A stretch of DNA of 64,000 nt from the NCBI RefSeq assembly GCF_035046485.1, contig NC_085137.1, positions 454,886,980 to 454,950,979 of the forward strand, in the 5' to 3' direction. A program made the translations under genes and the position numbers. The notes beneath the pieces were generated by a model, which was given only the letters and a program-made list of their open reading frames with translations, did no database searches and had not been told where the DNA came from. Source of the stretch: Aedes albopictus. Its lineage: Eukaryota; Arthropoda; Insecta; Diptera; Culicidae. Shown piece after piece: positions 35,243 through 45,146 of the stretch (the first letter of the stretch is position 1; each line of letters starts with the position of its first letter).

Positions 35243-35433
35243 CATACACCCGATTCTTTTTTGCACGGGTCTGGTTTTTGCTATAACTCAGTCAATTTTT
35301 AACCGATTCTCATGTTATTTTGTACACAGATAGTACTAATCGTTCCTACATGTGTACAAAATTTTATGAGAATCAGTTGTAAATTGACTGAGTTATGGCA
35401 AAAACCAGACCCGTGCAAAAAATCGGGTGTATG
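35243..35433. mobile_element. 191 bp near-perfect foldback element
   Basis: CATACACCCGATTCTTTTTT and TGCACGGGTCTGGTTTTTGC at the left are answered by exact or near-exact inverses at the right; only ~50 bp in the centre is unpaired. No coding capacity. Confidence 0.9.
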
Positions 35434-35535
35434 TTGCCAAAAACTAAGAAAACTTGAAAAACTAGGAAGAATCAAGTTATGTAGATAATTTTATTGCCCT
35501 TTATCGGGTATACCAGTCGGCTGGTATGTCTGAAA

Positions 35536-35818
35536 TAGACAAAAAACTCAAACTTTTTCGAAGACACAGTGAGTGTTTAATTGACACCAACTAAGCTACA
35601 GAATAAGTTACGATTCTGTGAAATAGAAAGTCAAACTGGATTCCATATATTTCACAGAGTTGTAACTTGTTCTGTGGCTTAGTTGGTTAAAGCACCGGAC
35701 TAGCGATACGGAGTCGTGGGTTTGAATCCCAACAAGTGGTAGTTTTTCACAAATTTATATCTCAATTTGTCATTCAAACTCACACTGTGTCTTCAAACAA
35801 GTTTGAGTTTTTTCGTCT
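35536..35818. mobile_element. ~280 bp foldback element containing a tRNA-like module
   Basis: Outer arms TAGACAAAAAACTCAAACTT / inverse, then GAAGACACAGTG / CACTGTGTCTTC. Inner arms CTAAGCTACAGAATAAGTTA / inverse. The tRNA-like segment at 35665-35737 sits in the right half, so the element looks like a tRNA-derived unit folded back on itself. Confidence 0.8.
35665..35737 (+). repeat. tRNA-like sequence with Ala-AGC-like anticodon loop
   Basis: Ends ACTTGTT/AACAAGT could form an acceptor stem. GGCTTAGTTGGTTAAAGC fits an A box, CTAGCGA is a seven-base anticodon loop, and GGGTTTGAATCCC is a B box with T for C. D and T stems compete with the acceptor for bases, so it is probably a degenerate pol III promoter. 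Confidence 0.45.
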
Positions 35819-35848
35819 AATTAAGTTATAGAACCGCTGATTACTATG

Positions 35849-36517
35849 CACGCAGAAAAATATTTTGTAAACACAATTAAATTCTAGTTCAAATCAATCG
35901 ATTTTTCAGTTTGTTATAGCGACAAACTGATTTCTAGTTTAAACTGAACTGTTCCATTGTTTGATAATGCAAATATTTTCATTTGCCGAAATTTTTGACA
36001 GTTTGTTAGAACAGAGATTTGATAGTTTCAACATAAAATAACAGATTGTTTTAAAACGACTGCACTTTTGCCACTAACAAAGCCGGGAAGTGATTGTGTT
36101 GGTGACGGCAGCTCCTGCGGCAGCTCGGAAATCTATTTTTAGACACTCGACAAGCGGATGGAAGCGAGAACGAATAGAAAAAAGGCAAAAAATCGAAACC
36201 GACCAACTTTTTTTGGATGCAGTTTTGAGTACCTGCGCGTTATCCATCACGGCCAAAACTGCACTTGGAAGTTGCAGTGATGGATTTGCTACACTTTCTT
36301 CGTTGTGGCGATGTTGGAGTAAGAATTTTTAAGATGTGTGAGTGCTTCCGGGCCATGTTTAAGGTCCCCATTTTGTTGAAACAAATGCAGAATTGGTTGT
36401 TTTGATCGATAAACTCTAAGTAAGAACAAAGAAATATAACTTTGGAATAAGTAAATGCTCAGTTTGAAAATCAACCATGCGTTTTATTGTTTTAAACAAG
36501 CCTCATTTTTCTGCGTG
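35849..36517. mobile_element. 669 bp TIR element, uninterrupted copy
   Basis: CACGCAGAAAAATATTTTGT at the left, CACGCAGAAAAATGAGGCTT (inverted) at the right. Interior carries CTAACAAAGCCGG, GTGTTGGTGACGGCAGCTCC and TGCACTTGGAAG, all shared with 42172-44588, which is the same element with insertions. Confidence 0.85.
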
Positions 36518-37352
36518 TGTGTTGACCATCCCACCTGAGTCATGCAATATCATCATTCGCCAACCCAACACAGTCCAACATTCAAGCATAAACACATAAG
36601 CTCTGACTACTCACGCAAGCTATAAACTGCTGGCACATATTTGAGGGAGTCCACCTTAGATCCAATCCTGCCATCAAGGTCAATGTTAGCACACATCAAT
36701 CTTAAACACGTCAACTATGCATTTGATTGCAGTGCATTTAGTCGTGCATGACCGCGTGTAATGTTTTAGCATAAAATTTTCAATAGTCATTCAATACTTA
36801 ATTACACACAATTGAAATGGCAATCCATCCAACCAACCAACCAACCAACCGAGTAAAAGCTTAAATAACCATAAACAAATTCCATCCGCTGTGCTGCACC
36901 AGGCAGGCGTGGCCTTTCGTTCACTCGGATCAATTGATAGTTTGTCGCCTATAAAGCTATCAGCATAACTCAGGCCAAACATTTCAATAGGTCCTATCTG
37001 CATTTGAGAGGCTCTCTTTGTTTACTTTCTCTTTCAATTAATGCAATGTAATGGTACACTTTTCAACTATTTTTGCAGTACAAATCAAAAGACGATTGAT
37101 TTGACCATCGTTCAATGCAAGGAGACAATCATAATACAAATAAACAGCTGAGATATTAACGAAAGAGAGGGAAACCAAAGAGAGTATCTCTTCTGCAGAT
37201 AGGACCTTTAGACATGTTTGGCCTGAACTGTTTTATGTGTGCTAAGGTTGTTGTTCCGTTCATGCTCGTTTATCGCACACACTTGAGCATACGGTGGAAC
37301 AAGCAGATGTTAGGGGGGATTTGAGGCAAAACGGATAATCAAAACTGATTAT
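36518..37352. other. No recognised gene
   Basis: Includes a short inverted pair: AGGCCAAACATTTCAATAGG at 36971 versus AGGACCTTTAGACATGTTTG near 37201, with AGATAGGACC and GGTCCTATCT also paired. This may be an unresolved foldback of ~250 bp around 36960-37230. Confidence 0.4.
36829..36850. repeat. (CAAC)n microsatellite
   Basis: About five CAAC units in a row. Confidence 0.9.
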
Positions 37353-37506
37353 TTTGCATGTGTATATCGTATGGCAGGTACGAAGATACACTATGCCCAA
37401 GTAATTTAAGGAAAAATCCTTTACGAAATGTTCCTGGATTGACCAGAAATCATCCTCAGCATGGTCATATGCTGAATATCCGCTTGCTCACCGCATCGGC
37501 TATATT
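37353..37506 (-). mobile_element. Degenerate Feilai-like SINE fragment
   Basis: TTTGCATGTGTATATCGTAT, GGCAGGTACGAAGATAC, CTCAGCATGGTCATATGCTG and CACCGCATCGGCTATA follow the order of intact copies, with many substitutions and a damaged B box. Confidence 0.85.
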
Positions 37507-37953
37507 TTTTATCGTAGAAATCTACATCGTCATATGCACTAATTCACGTCATATCAGACCGAGAATAGTCAATAATTACAAATTTTCCAACTTACCTTTG
37601 TCAAAGGCTCATCAGATGAAGGCAAAAAGATGTAGACTATCAATAACAAACCCCTACAACACTGGAAATCGAATAATTACGCAAAATTTTACGTTTTAAT
37701 TTCACGAGTTGAAAGTTTGTTTCGTATTGCAACGACGAAGACAACTGCACAAAAGCAGCAGCTAGATGCCCACAAAAATTCTGTTGCATTTCAAAGTTGG
37801 ATTTCTACAGCAGTTCAATTCATTCAGTTCAGTCATTTAGCAGTTCAATTCAATTCTACACCTACATGCAGCAAAAGCTGTTCAATTCATCAAATAAATC
37901 TTTTTTTTTTTGGAGTCGGAAAACTGTAAACAACTAGTTGTCTTCGTCTAGGG
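37507..37953. other. No recognised gene
   Basis: AT-rich; TTCAATTCATTCAGTTCAG-type simple repetition near 37800-37890. Confidence 0.45.
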
Positions 37954-37965
37954 AGGATGCATGCT

Positions 37966-38243
37966 CTCTCTCTCTTCTTAGCGTAACGTCCTCACTGGGA
38001 CAAAGCCTGCTTCTCAGCTTAGTGTTCTATGAGCACTTCCACAGTTATTAACTGAGAGCTTCCTCTGCCAATGACCATTTTGCATGTGTATATCGTGTGG
38101 CAGGCACGAAGATACTCTATGCCCAAGGAAGTCAAGGAAATTTCCTTTACGAAAAGATCCTGGACCGACCGGGAATCGAACCCGTCACCCTCAGCATGGT
38201 CATGCTGAATACCCGTGCGTTTACCGCCTCGGCTATATGGGCC
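37966..38243 (-). mobile_element. Feilai-like SINE, full length
   Basis: Nearly identical to 4508-4788, with a perfect 12 bp direct duplication AGGATGCATGCT at 37954-37965 and 38244-38255. Low divergence and an intact duplication point to a recent insertion. Confidence 0.93.
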
Positions 38244-38255
38244 AGGATGCATGCT

Positions 38256-39280
38256 ATTTCATTTGGATTGCGAACAGTTTGACTGACCTTTCAAATAAAC
38301 ACTTACGGTCAAATCACAATTTTTGACCACCCTATGTACCATAGTGTCACGTGTCATAGAAGGTGTGCCGGGAATTGAATTCAGATTGTTGCCGAAATAG
38401 ACGTAGACTAGACGGAAACAAAATTTAAGGCACAATCATGCAATCTTTTTTTTTATTTTAAGGAAATTGTAATTCTTGCACAATATGTTTAAATGATATG
38501 GGAGCTAATTTATAAATTAGTAAATGATACCATGAGGCATTAGGTGAAGTGCTAGAATAAACTTGATCATTATTGGTCAATGCTTAGCTAGACGGGAATT
38601 AGATAAAAACATTTTTAAGTGCAGTTACTCTCTAGCTATTGAAGCAGATTGTCCCACTATGCTCCCAATCCCCCTAAACATGGCATATCGGTCCACGGTC
38701 GACTGTCTGCTGCTGCTGTTGCTGTTGCCGGCGTCGCTAATGCTCAGATAGAATGCCAAACCGAAACGAGCCGGCAACGGATGAAGTAGTGGGGCCATCA
38801 CTAAAGCACCCGCGATTATACCTAGTATGTGGGGACCTTTTGATCGAAGGTTTATCCCATTTAGGGCAGGCCACGAAAATCTACAATAAAACTGGCTACA
38901 AGCACATATTCGCGTATCAATATATAGGGTTGTCTACAACATTAACGTACACCACCGGGCGTAAGCGTAAATAGTGTTTGTTGCTGTTTATAGTAGCAGA
39001 ATCTATTTTGGGCAGACGAAGCGCCCAACCGGACAACCAATATCCAGAATCGGAAATAGTGCGCAACTGGTGCTTGCGGGAAGTGGCAGACGATTTTGTT
39101 ATGTGTTGATATTTTTACTAGCTGGTAAGCGACGACTAGTGATTCGTTTCCGGATGTAGAACTAGACGTGAGAGATCCACTTTAACTTTGGCTTCCAGTA
39201 GCAATATCTTCTTTATGACTCTACGTTTCCATTGGAATTTTTTACATCTTGTCAAGTTTTTAGTATAGTGTTTTCATAAG
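38256..39280. other. No confirmed gene; unusual GC-richer stretch with possible donor site
   Basis: 38640-38750 encodes a short hydrophobic plus-strand peptide (DCLLLLLLLPASLMLR, stop after 62 residues from 38563) that mimics a signal sequence. The Leu run comes from a CTG-rich microsatellite-like tract. 38753-38974 is a second frame of 73 residues with no known domain, and GCTGGTAAGC at 39121 resembles a splice donor. A 5' exon of an unrecognised gene is possible; evidence is weak. Confidence 0.25.
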
Positions 39281-39544
39281 CAAATTTGGGCTCGATTGAA
39301 TAATTTTTCGCGAAGTTAGAACCGTTCGGGTAAAACACTATTTTTAGACAACTCATTTTGAGCTGTCATATCTCGGAAATCAGTGAACCGAATTAAATGA
39401 TTTTTTTAACGTTTATCAACAATATATTAATACTTTTCTCGCGGCGAATTAAGTTATACCGGGTTGAAATTTTTACCCATATAGAGGAAAATAAGTCAAA
39501 TTTACTATATCGCACAAAAATTACTAAATGTGTTCTTCCTTTAA

Positions 39545-39779
39545 GGACAAACGTCTTGAAATCCCGCTTGAACAGTGCATCAGAACTTCAAACGCTCAAA
39601 TCTCAAGAAGAAAGCTTCAAACAACAGTGCATTTTATTATTCTGTTCTTGCTCACTTGTAATAAGCTTAAAATAAGAAGATCAGGTGCGCTTGTTTTGTT
39701 TACGAAGAGATTTGTGCGCTCAAAATCGTGAGTAGGTACCAAAGTCAGCCATTGTGGCGGCCATTTTGGGATTCTGTCC
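39545..39779. mobile_element. 235 bp TTAA MITE, nested in foldback copy 2
   Basis: TTAA at 39541-39544 and 39780-39783. Ends GGACAAACGTCTTG and, inverted, GGACAGAATCCC. The uninterrupted foldback copy reads CTTTAATCTAAATGGG near 11975 at the same point, the empty site with a single TTAA. The same MITE, inverted, is at 45259-45488. Confidence 0.93.
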
Positions 39780-40035
39780 TTAATCTAAATAGGTTCTAAT
39801 GTATCTGATTAAAGGTAACTTGAGAACATTGACATTGACATAAAAAAATTACATTTTTTCGAGAAAACTCCAAAAAGTGTCAATCCATGATAACTTTTTT
39901 CAACGTTCAAAAAGTATCTATGTTTTAATAGTTTGTGAGGCATTTGTATATTGTTAGTGTATGTTCATTAAATTCGGTTCACTGGTTCCCGAGATATGAC
40001 AGCTCAAAAATGAGTTGTCTAAAAAAAAGTGTTTT

Positions 40036-40206
40036 GTGGAGCGGACCTGGTGTGATGGTTAGAACACTTGACTTTCACGCCGAGGACCTGGGATCGAATC
40101 CCACTCCCGACATACTCACAAAATGTGGATTCTTCCTTCGGAAGGGAAGTAAAGCGTGGGTCCCGAGATGAACTAGCCTAGGGTTAAAATTCTCGTTAAT
40201 ACAGAC
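40036..40206 (+). mobile_element. tRNA-derived SINE of a second family
   Basis: Head GGACCTGGTGTGATGGTTAG (A box) and GGGATCGAATCCCA (B box). The anticodon region GACTTTCACGC resembles tRNA-Glu(TTC). A 15 bp direct duplication, AAAAAAAAGTGTTTT, flanks it at 40021-40035 and 40207-40221. The unfilled site is seen near 12266 in the other foldback copy. May be the Gecko type, but I cannot confirm. Confidence 0.9.
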
Positions 40207-40530
40207 AAAAAAAAGTGTTTTACCCGAACGGTTCTAACTTTGAGAAAGATTAATCAATCGAGCCTAAATTTGTACCAATGATGCACATATAATAGGTTGA
40301 CAAACAGTCAAAATTTGAGATTTTTTGATGCACTCTATGAAAAGATAAAGCATGTTGAACTTTTTTGTGAGAGAAAAAAAAGTTGCCTATCCCAAACATT
40401 TTGGCCATCCCCTGTATGATATTACCTTCGCACCTCCGACGACCCACCCGATTCCTTCGACGGGAACTCCAGTTACATCAACATGTCAAAAGGGCGGAAC
40501 AACCATTGCATGTCTCAGCTTCTTTCGTCT

Positions 40531-40574
40531 CTTCTTCTTCTTCTTCTTCTTCTTCTTCTTCTTCTTCTTCTTCT
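40531..40574. repeat. (CTT)n microsatellite
   Basis: About 14 CTT units. Frames giving poly-Ser, poly-Leu or poly-Arg here are artefacts. Confidence 0.97.
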
Positions 40575-40645
40575 TTCTGGCCGGTGGTACTGTTCTTTTG
40601 TGTACCACCTTCTAATGGACCAGCATCTATTTCTGTTTATACTCC

Positions 40646-41917
40646 CAGGGCTGTTACAGGTGGCGCGGGTTTTGCGTTTTTCGCGGTTTTTGCGTTTCGC
40701 GCGGATTTCGCGCGTTTTTGCTAATTTCGGTGCGGATTTTGCGGAAATGGTTTTCAAAAGCACTTACATCAAACATTTAGACAAGGAACTCAACAAAATC
40801 AGAAAAAAACACCCCTAGCTTGGAGTGCTAGATAAGTTTGACTGCACTATACGCATTTGTTAAAACTGAGAAGATCCTCATAGGATGTTCAATAGTTATT
40901 GAAAATATTTCGTCTCGTCTTGTCGAAAATATTAATCAGAAGAAATTTCTAGCGATTTTTTTTAAACATGCAAGAATTTCTTGATTCATTACGGATGAGT
41001 TTCAGAATGACGGAATTGACGAAATAGGAATCAGTTATTAAGGGAACTTCTTCCGAAATCGTGCTAAAACTATTATTTCCAATCGAAGCACCCGTTAAGA
41101 GGAGCAAGTTATTAAAAAGTTTCTTGGTAGACTTTTTGGAGGTTTTTTCGCAGAATACTTGAAGAAATTGTTGAAGCTTTCGGAATCCAAGGGAATTTCC
41201 AAGGGTGTGGCGTGACCAGAAACTCTTATCAAAAATGTTCCAATGAATTTATACTTTTCTAAATATATCCCTAATAAATGCATTATACACTGGCGATTAA
41301 GTGAATGATTGTATCATTTCGTGTATGATCAAATTAAAAAATGGTTGTGCTTAATAATGTATCTTATTTTCCTATTAGGGCTCTTGTTCATAACATTTGC
41401 CACATTTTATATGAAATGCTTCCATTTTCATAAATTTTACCCTAATGAATAAAATTTAGAGTGATTTAATCAAAAAAATGTATCTTCGCTAAAAAAAGTT
41501 TCTGAAAATTTTCTTGCAATTCTCTCAAATGATCTTTTGGGATTTCAGGATTTCTATTAATTATTTCAAAAGTTTCTCCAAAAATGCTCATTTTTTCTTG
41601 TAAAATAGTAAACACCCTGATTGATAAGCAATCAAAGAACTATTGATCCCAAACTTTGTATTGCAACAAAAAAACTAGCCTGTTTGCAACATGTTTAATG
41701 TATAAGTGGTCAAACAAAGTCATGGACTGGTTTTAAAAGTTTTTTTTGCTGTTCGCCTGGAGTGCAACAAAAGTCATGTATAGTTGATTTTCTCTTAGAA
41801 ATTCTGGCTTTTCAGGAGTTTGAGTCAACAAAACCGTATGTTTTGTACTGGCGCGGATTTGATGACCTCGGCGCGGATTTTGCGGTTTTTAAATCGAAAT
41901 TTTTGTAACAGCCCTTG
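40646..41917. mobile_element. 1.27 kb element with CGCGGATTT subterminal repeats
   Basis: CAGGGCTGTTACAGG at the left and, inverted, CAAGGGCTGTTACA at the right. GC-rich words GCGCGGATTTCGCGCG, GTGCGGATTTTGCGG and GGCGCGGATTTTGCGG lie near both ends in the same orientation on the plus strand, so termini are inverted but subterminal motifs are direct. No coding capacity, no target duplication. Confidence 0.7.
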
Positions 41918-42079
41918 GAGCTTACAAAGCTTTTTCTTTGTGTTCTGATATATCGACTCCGGTGGAGTTTACAAATTTCAGCTCTGCTTTATTTTATTTT
42001 CCAATTTGACAGTTTCAATGTCCGTGGACTCCTATACTTTTTACGTCCGTAGACGGCTTCCCTTAATAGCTAAAGGATG

Positions 42080-42154
42080 GAAGGGGTGGGAATCGAACCC
42101 ATGATCATCTGATTATCAGTCAGAAGTGTAGACAACTACTCTACGGCCACCCAT
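42080..42154 (-). repeat. tRNA-like sequence
   Basis: Minus strand: GGGTGGCCGTAGAGTAGTTG (A-box region), CTGACTGATAATCAG (anticodon arm) and GGGTTCGATTCCCACC (perfect B box). The acceptor pairs only partly. Lies just outside the element at 42172. Best preserved of the tRNA-like pieces, yet still probably a pseudogene. Confidence 0.5.
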
Positions 42155-42554
42155 TTTCGCGTCTTCTACACACTAAGAAATAAATTGTAAACACAATCAA
42201 ATTCTAGTTCAAATCAACCGATTTTTCAGTTAACTATAGCGACAAACTGATCTCTAGTTTAAACTGAACTGATCACTGCTTGATGATACAAATATTTTGC
42301 CGAAATTTTCGACAAACTGAGATTTGGTAGTTTCGCACTTTTTCACTAACAAAGCCGGAATGTGATTGTGTTGGTGACGGAAGCTCCTCCGCCAGTTCGG
42401 AAGTCTATTTTTAGACACTCGGCAAGCGGATGGCAAGGAGAACGAATAAACAAAAGAAAAAAATGCAACAAACAGACCAACTTTTTGTGGATGCTGTCTT
42501 AATTACCTGCGCGTTATCCATCGTAACCAAAATTGCACTTGGAAGTTTTGGCGC

Positions 42555-42959
42555 AACGTATCTAAATACCAAGGTAAGATATTCCAACTATTATTCATGT
42601 ACGAGTTCATGTATTAGTGAGAAAAGGAAAAAGCAAAAGATAGTTATGAAATTTGCGCAGATTTGTAATTGTACATCATAGAAGAAATTATTAAAATGCA
42701 TCTCACTAGATTAAAAGCGATTTCTATTCAATATATCAGAAAATATCGCCATTTGACAATCAGTGACATTTTTTTTAATTGGTTCTAAACGTAGTTTTAC
42801 AGCAATCAGAAACGTCCAAACTAATAAAACATTGCAAATTTTGTAGAAATAATAACATTTTAGAGTAAAACACCAACTTTTCATAACTAACGCAGATGTG
42901 TTGGTGGGTCTCGTTTTTGACATTTGCGGGAATATCTTACCTTGGTATTTAGATACGTT
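42555..42959. mobile_element. 405 bp foldback MITE, nested
   Basis: Perfect terminal inverted repeat of at least 30 bp beginning AACGTATCTAAATACCAAGG. The interior is AT-rich and non-coding. It interrupts the host element just after TGCACTTGGAAG, where the other copy continues. Confidence 0.88.
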
Positions 42960-43320
42960 GATTTGGGCGATGGAGTTGCCTTCCTCGTTTTGCCGATGTT
43001 GAGGTAAAATTTTTAAAGATGTGTGAGTGCTTCTGGGTCATGTTTTTAAACCCCATTTTGTAGAAACAAATGAAGTTTTTAATGTTGGAATGATGGTATC
43101 CCGAGTTGGTTAAAATATCTAATGAATAGCATATTCAGTTATTATTGACTGAATTACTGAAGAACAAAAACCTGACCTTGGTTTGATTGATATAAGAGGT
43201 AAAAGATCAGAAATAATGGCAAAAACTAGTATAGTGAGTTGCTCAATAATAGCTCGTTAAGATATTACAAGATCAAACCAATAGCAGACAAGATTTGTCG
43301 ACTTTTACTTGAAAAAAAGA

Positions 43321-43397
43321 AATGCCAACATCCAGCATCGAACCTACGACCTTAGGGTTTACTGACGCCGATGCTTACCACTCAACTGTGGCTAACT
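43321..43397 (-). repeat. tRNA-like module inside the interrupted element
   Basis: Minus strand: TAGCCACAGTTGAGTGGTAAG and GTAGGTTCGATGCTGG at tRNA spacing. Absent from the uninterrupted copy at 35849, so it came with an insertion. Confidence 0.4.
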
Positions 43398-43602
43398 GTT
43401 TTGAATACCATGGCAACAAAAGCATGACGTTCTTCGTTTCCACCGCTCAGAAAGAGGCACATAGCATTTCACTAACATTGAGCCATCTCTATGGGTGTAT
43501 GTGTTCCATTTCGTACAGAAGAGCTTGTTCTTATGTAGAAATTTTCAGATATTTCAACAAGAGCAGAAACTGATATATCACTTTGAGCTATTCGTGCGAT
43601 AT

Positions 43603-44356
43603 TAGGGCAGTTCAGATTTCAAACATTTTGAAAATTCATAGCTCCCATATGTTCATTACAATCCTTGGTGCAAAACTAGAGTCCTGTCAAATTTTCAGCC
43701 ATTTCGGTGGTTAAATCACCAGTGGTCCAGAAGCAAAATAAGTTTATATGGGAATTACTATGGAGAATTTTCGAAAAAGGTTCTCCAAGCTGTAGAGCAA
43801 TAACCCATGGATGAAGTCATAGGGTCAAAGCCAAATTGAATTCTTCAAATATCAATGGTGAATGTTGCCGAAGACCGCAACTCGTTTCGACTCACGAGAC
43901 AGAAGTTATTAATCAATACTTATCCATGCATGCTTGAACAGAGAACCATAGCTCGATCGACACGCTTGACACGCAATCATAGTATGCGTGTTACCTCCTT
44001 GCACATCTTGCAGGACATCGTGTATAAAGATGCGCCTGCGAGTGAGAATTTGTTTAATATCTTTTTACCCGATTGTCGAAATAAGTTCCGGTCTTCGGCA
44101 ACATTCATCATTGAGATCTGAAGAATTAAATTTGGCTTTGACCCTATGACTTCATCCATGGGTTATTGCTCTACAGCGCGGAGAACCTTTTTCGAAAATT
44201 TTCCATATAAACCTATTTTGCTTTTAAGCCACCATTAAATCACCATCAAAATGGCTAAAAATTTGACAGGACTCTAGTTTTGCACCAAGGATTGTAATGA
44301 ACATATGGGAGCTTTGAATTTTCATTTGAACATTTTCATGAACATGAACTGCCCTA
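43603..44356. mobile_element. 754 bp foldback element with a 9 bp target duplication
   Basis: Ends TAGGGCAGTTCA and inverse. Flanked by GTGCGATAT (43594-43602) and GTGCGATGT (44357-44365), eight of nine bases matching. Arms of ~250 bp pair (CATATGTTCATTACAATCC, TAACCCATGGATGAAGTCAT). The target length fits hAT/P/Mutator-type transposons; superfamily not decided. Confidence 0.88.
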
Positions 44357-44588
44357 GTGCGATGTTCATTGATTTGTTGAATTACACATCAAAACCGTTT
44401 TGAGCTACGACAGCAAAAGTTGTTCGATTTGAGATATGATTTAGATATTCTCGTCTACCCGGAATTGAATGGTTTTATCGATAAACTTAAATTAAGAATA
44501 AAAAAATAAAACTTTGGAATGAGTAAATTCTTAGTTTAAAACCAACCATGCGTTTTATTGTTGTAAACGAGCGTCATTTTTCTGCATG

Positions 44589-45146
44589 TAGGCTTATTTC
44601 AATTTATTTATGTAAACTTATCCCCGAGGGGAGTCTTACATGAATAATAAGACATACGCTCAGGAGGAATGAGAGAAGCAGGAACATGACATAGTTGTTA
44701 CGCCCTTTACAAATGTTAGTCTAGAAATGTTTTATTCTTTGTCAGCAATTGTGTTCAGGCTTTGCTGGGCTCGTCGTTGGCGTTGTGCAACCTGTAAAGA
44801 ATGGAGCCATATTACTTCATAAACACTACTGAACCGGATTGCTTGAACATTTGAATAAAAAATTGCCTCCATACAAACGATAATGGAGCTCGATGGAGAT
44901 GACGTTTACACCAAGACGCTTTCAGCCGAGCTGAACTCTTCAGCATTTTTTTGTTGAACTTTCGGTAAATTTGCTAAATGTCAGCAAAACATTGCTGATG
45001 ATCAGTAGTTTTACCTTGGATTTTACTGAACAAATCAGCAAACTTTGCTAAATTTCAGCGAATATTTTGCTGAAAGTTCGAGCTTGGCCAAATTCAGCAA
45101 AAAATATTTGGGGTGTTGAATTCAGTGGCGAATCTGTCTTCTTTTT
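44589..45146. other. CAGCAAA-rich stretch, no gene
   Basis: 44936-45117 repeats TTCAGCAAA/TTTGCTGAA words in both orientations, probably an eroded foldback. Confidence 0.4.

Larger units (their letters stand above)
39281..40414. mobile_element. Foldback element, copy 2, with two nested insertions
   Basis: Homologous to 11551-12456 from CAAATTTGGGCTCGA onward. The first ~143 bp (left terminus) are missing. The right end CATTTTGGCCATCCCCTG is followed by TA (40415-40416). It is interrupted by a TTAA MITE (39545-39779) and a SINE (40036-40206). Confidence 0.88.
42172..44588. mobile_element. TIR element, interrupted copy of 35849-36517
   Basis: Shares ends and interior (ACACAATCAAATTCTAGTTC, CTAACAAAGCCGGAATGTG, TGTGAGTGCTTC, CATGCGTTTTATTGTTGTAA) with 35849-36517 but is about 1.75 kb longer. 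The excess is accounted for by a 405 bp foldback at 42555, a 754 bp element at 43603 and a stretch with a tRNA-like module near 43321. Confidence 0.8.

Noticed and set aside
38563..38751. Signal-peptide-like start of a secreted protein
   Set aside because: The hydrophobic run is encoded by a CTG-rich tract and a stop follows at once; kept only as a low-confidence note.
40383..40763. Poly-Ser, poly-Leu and poly-Arg frames
   Set aside because: Caused by the (CTT)n microsatellite at 40531-40574.
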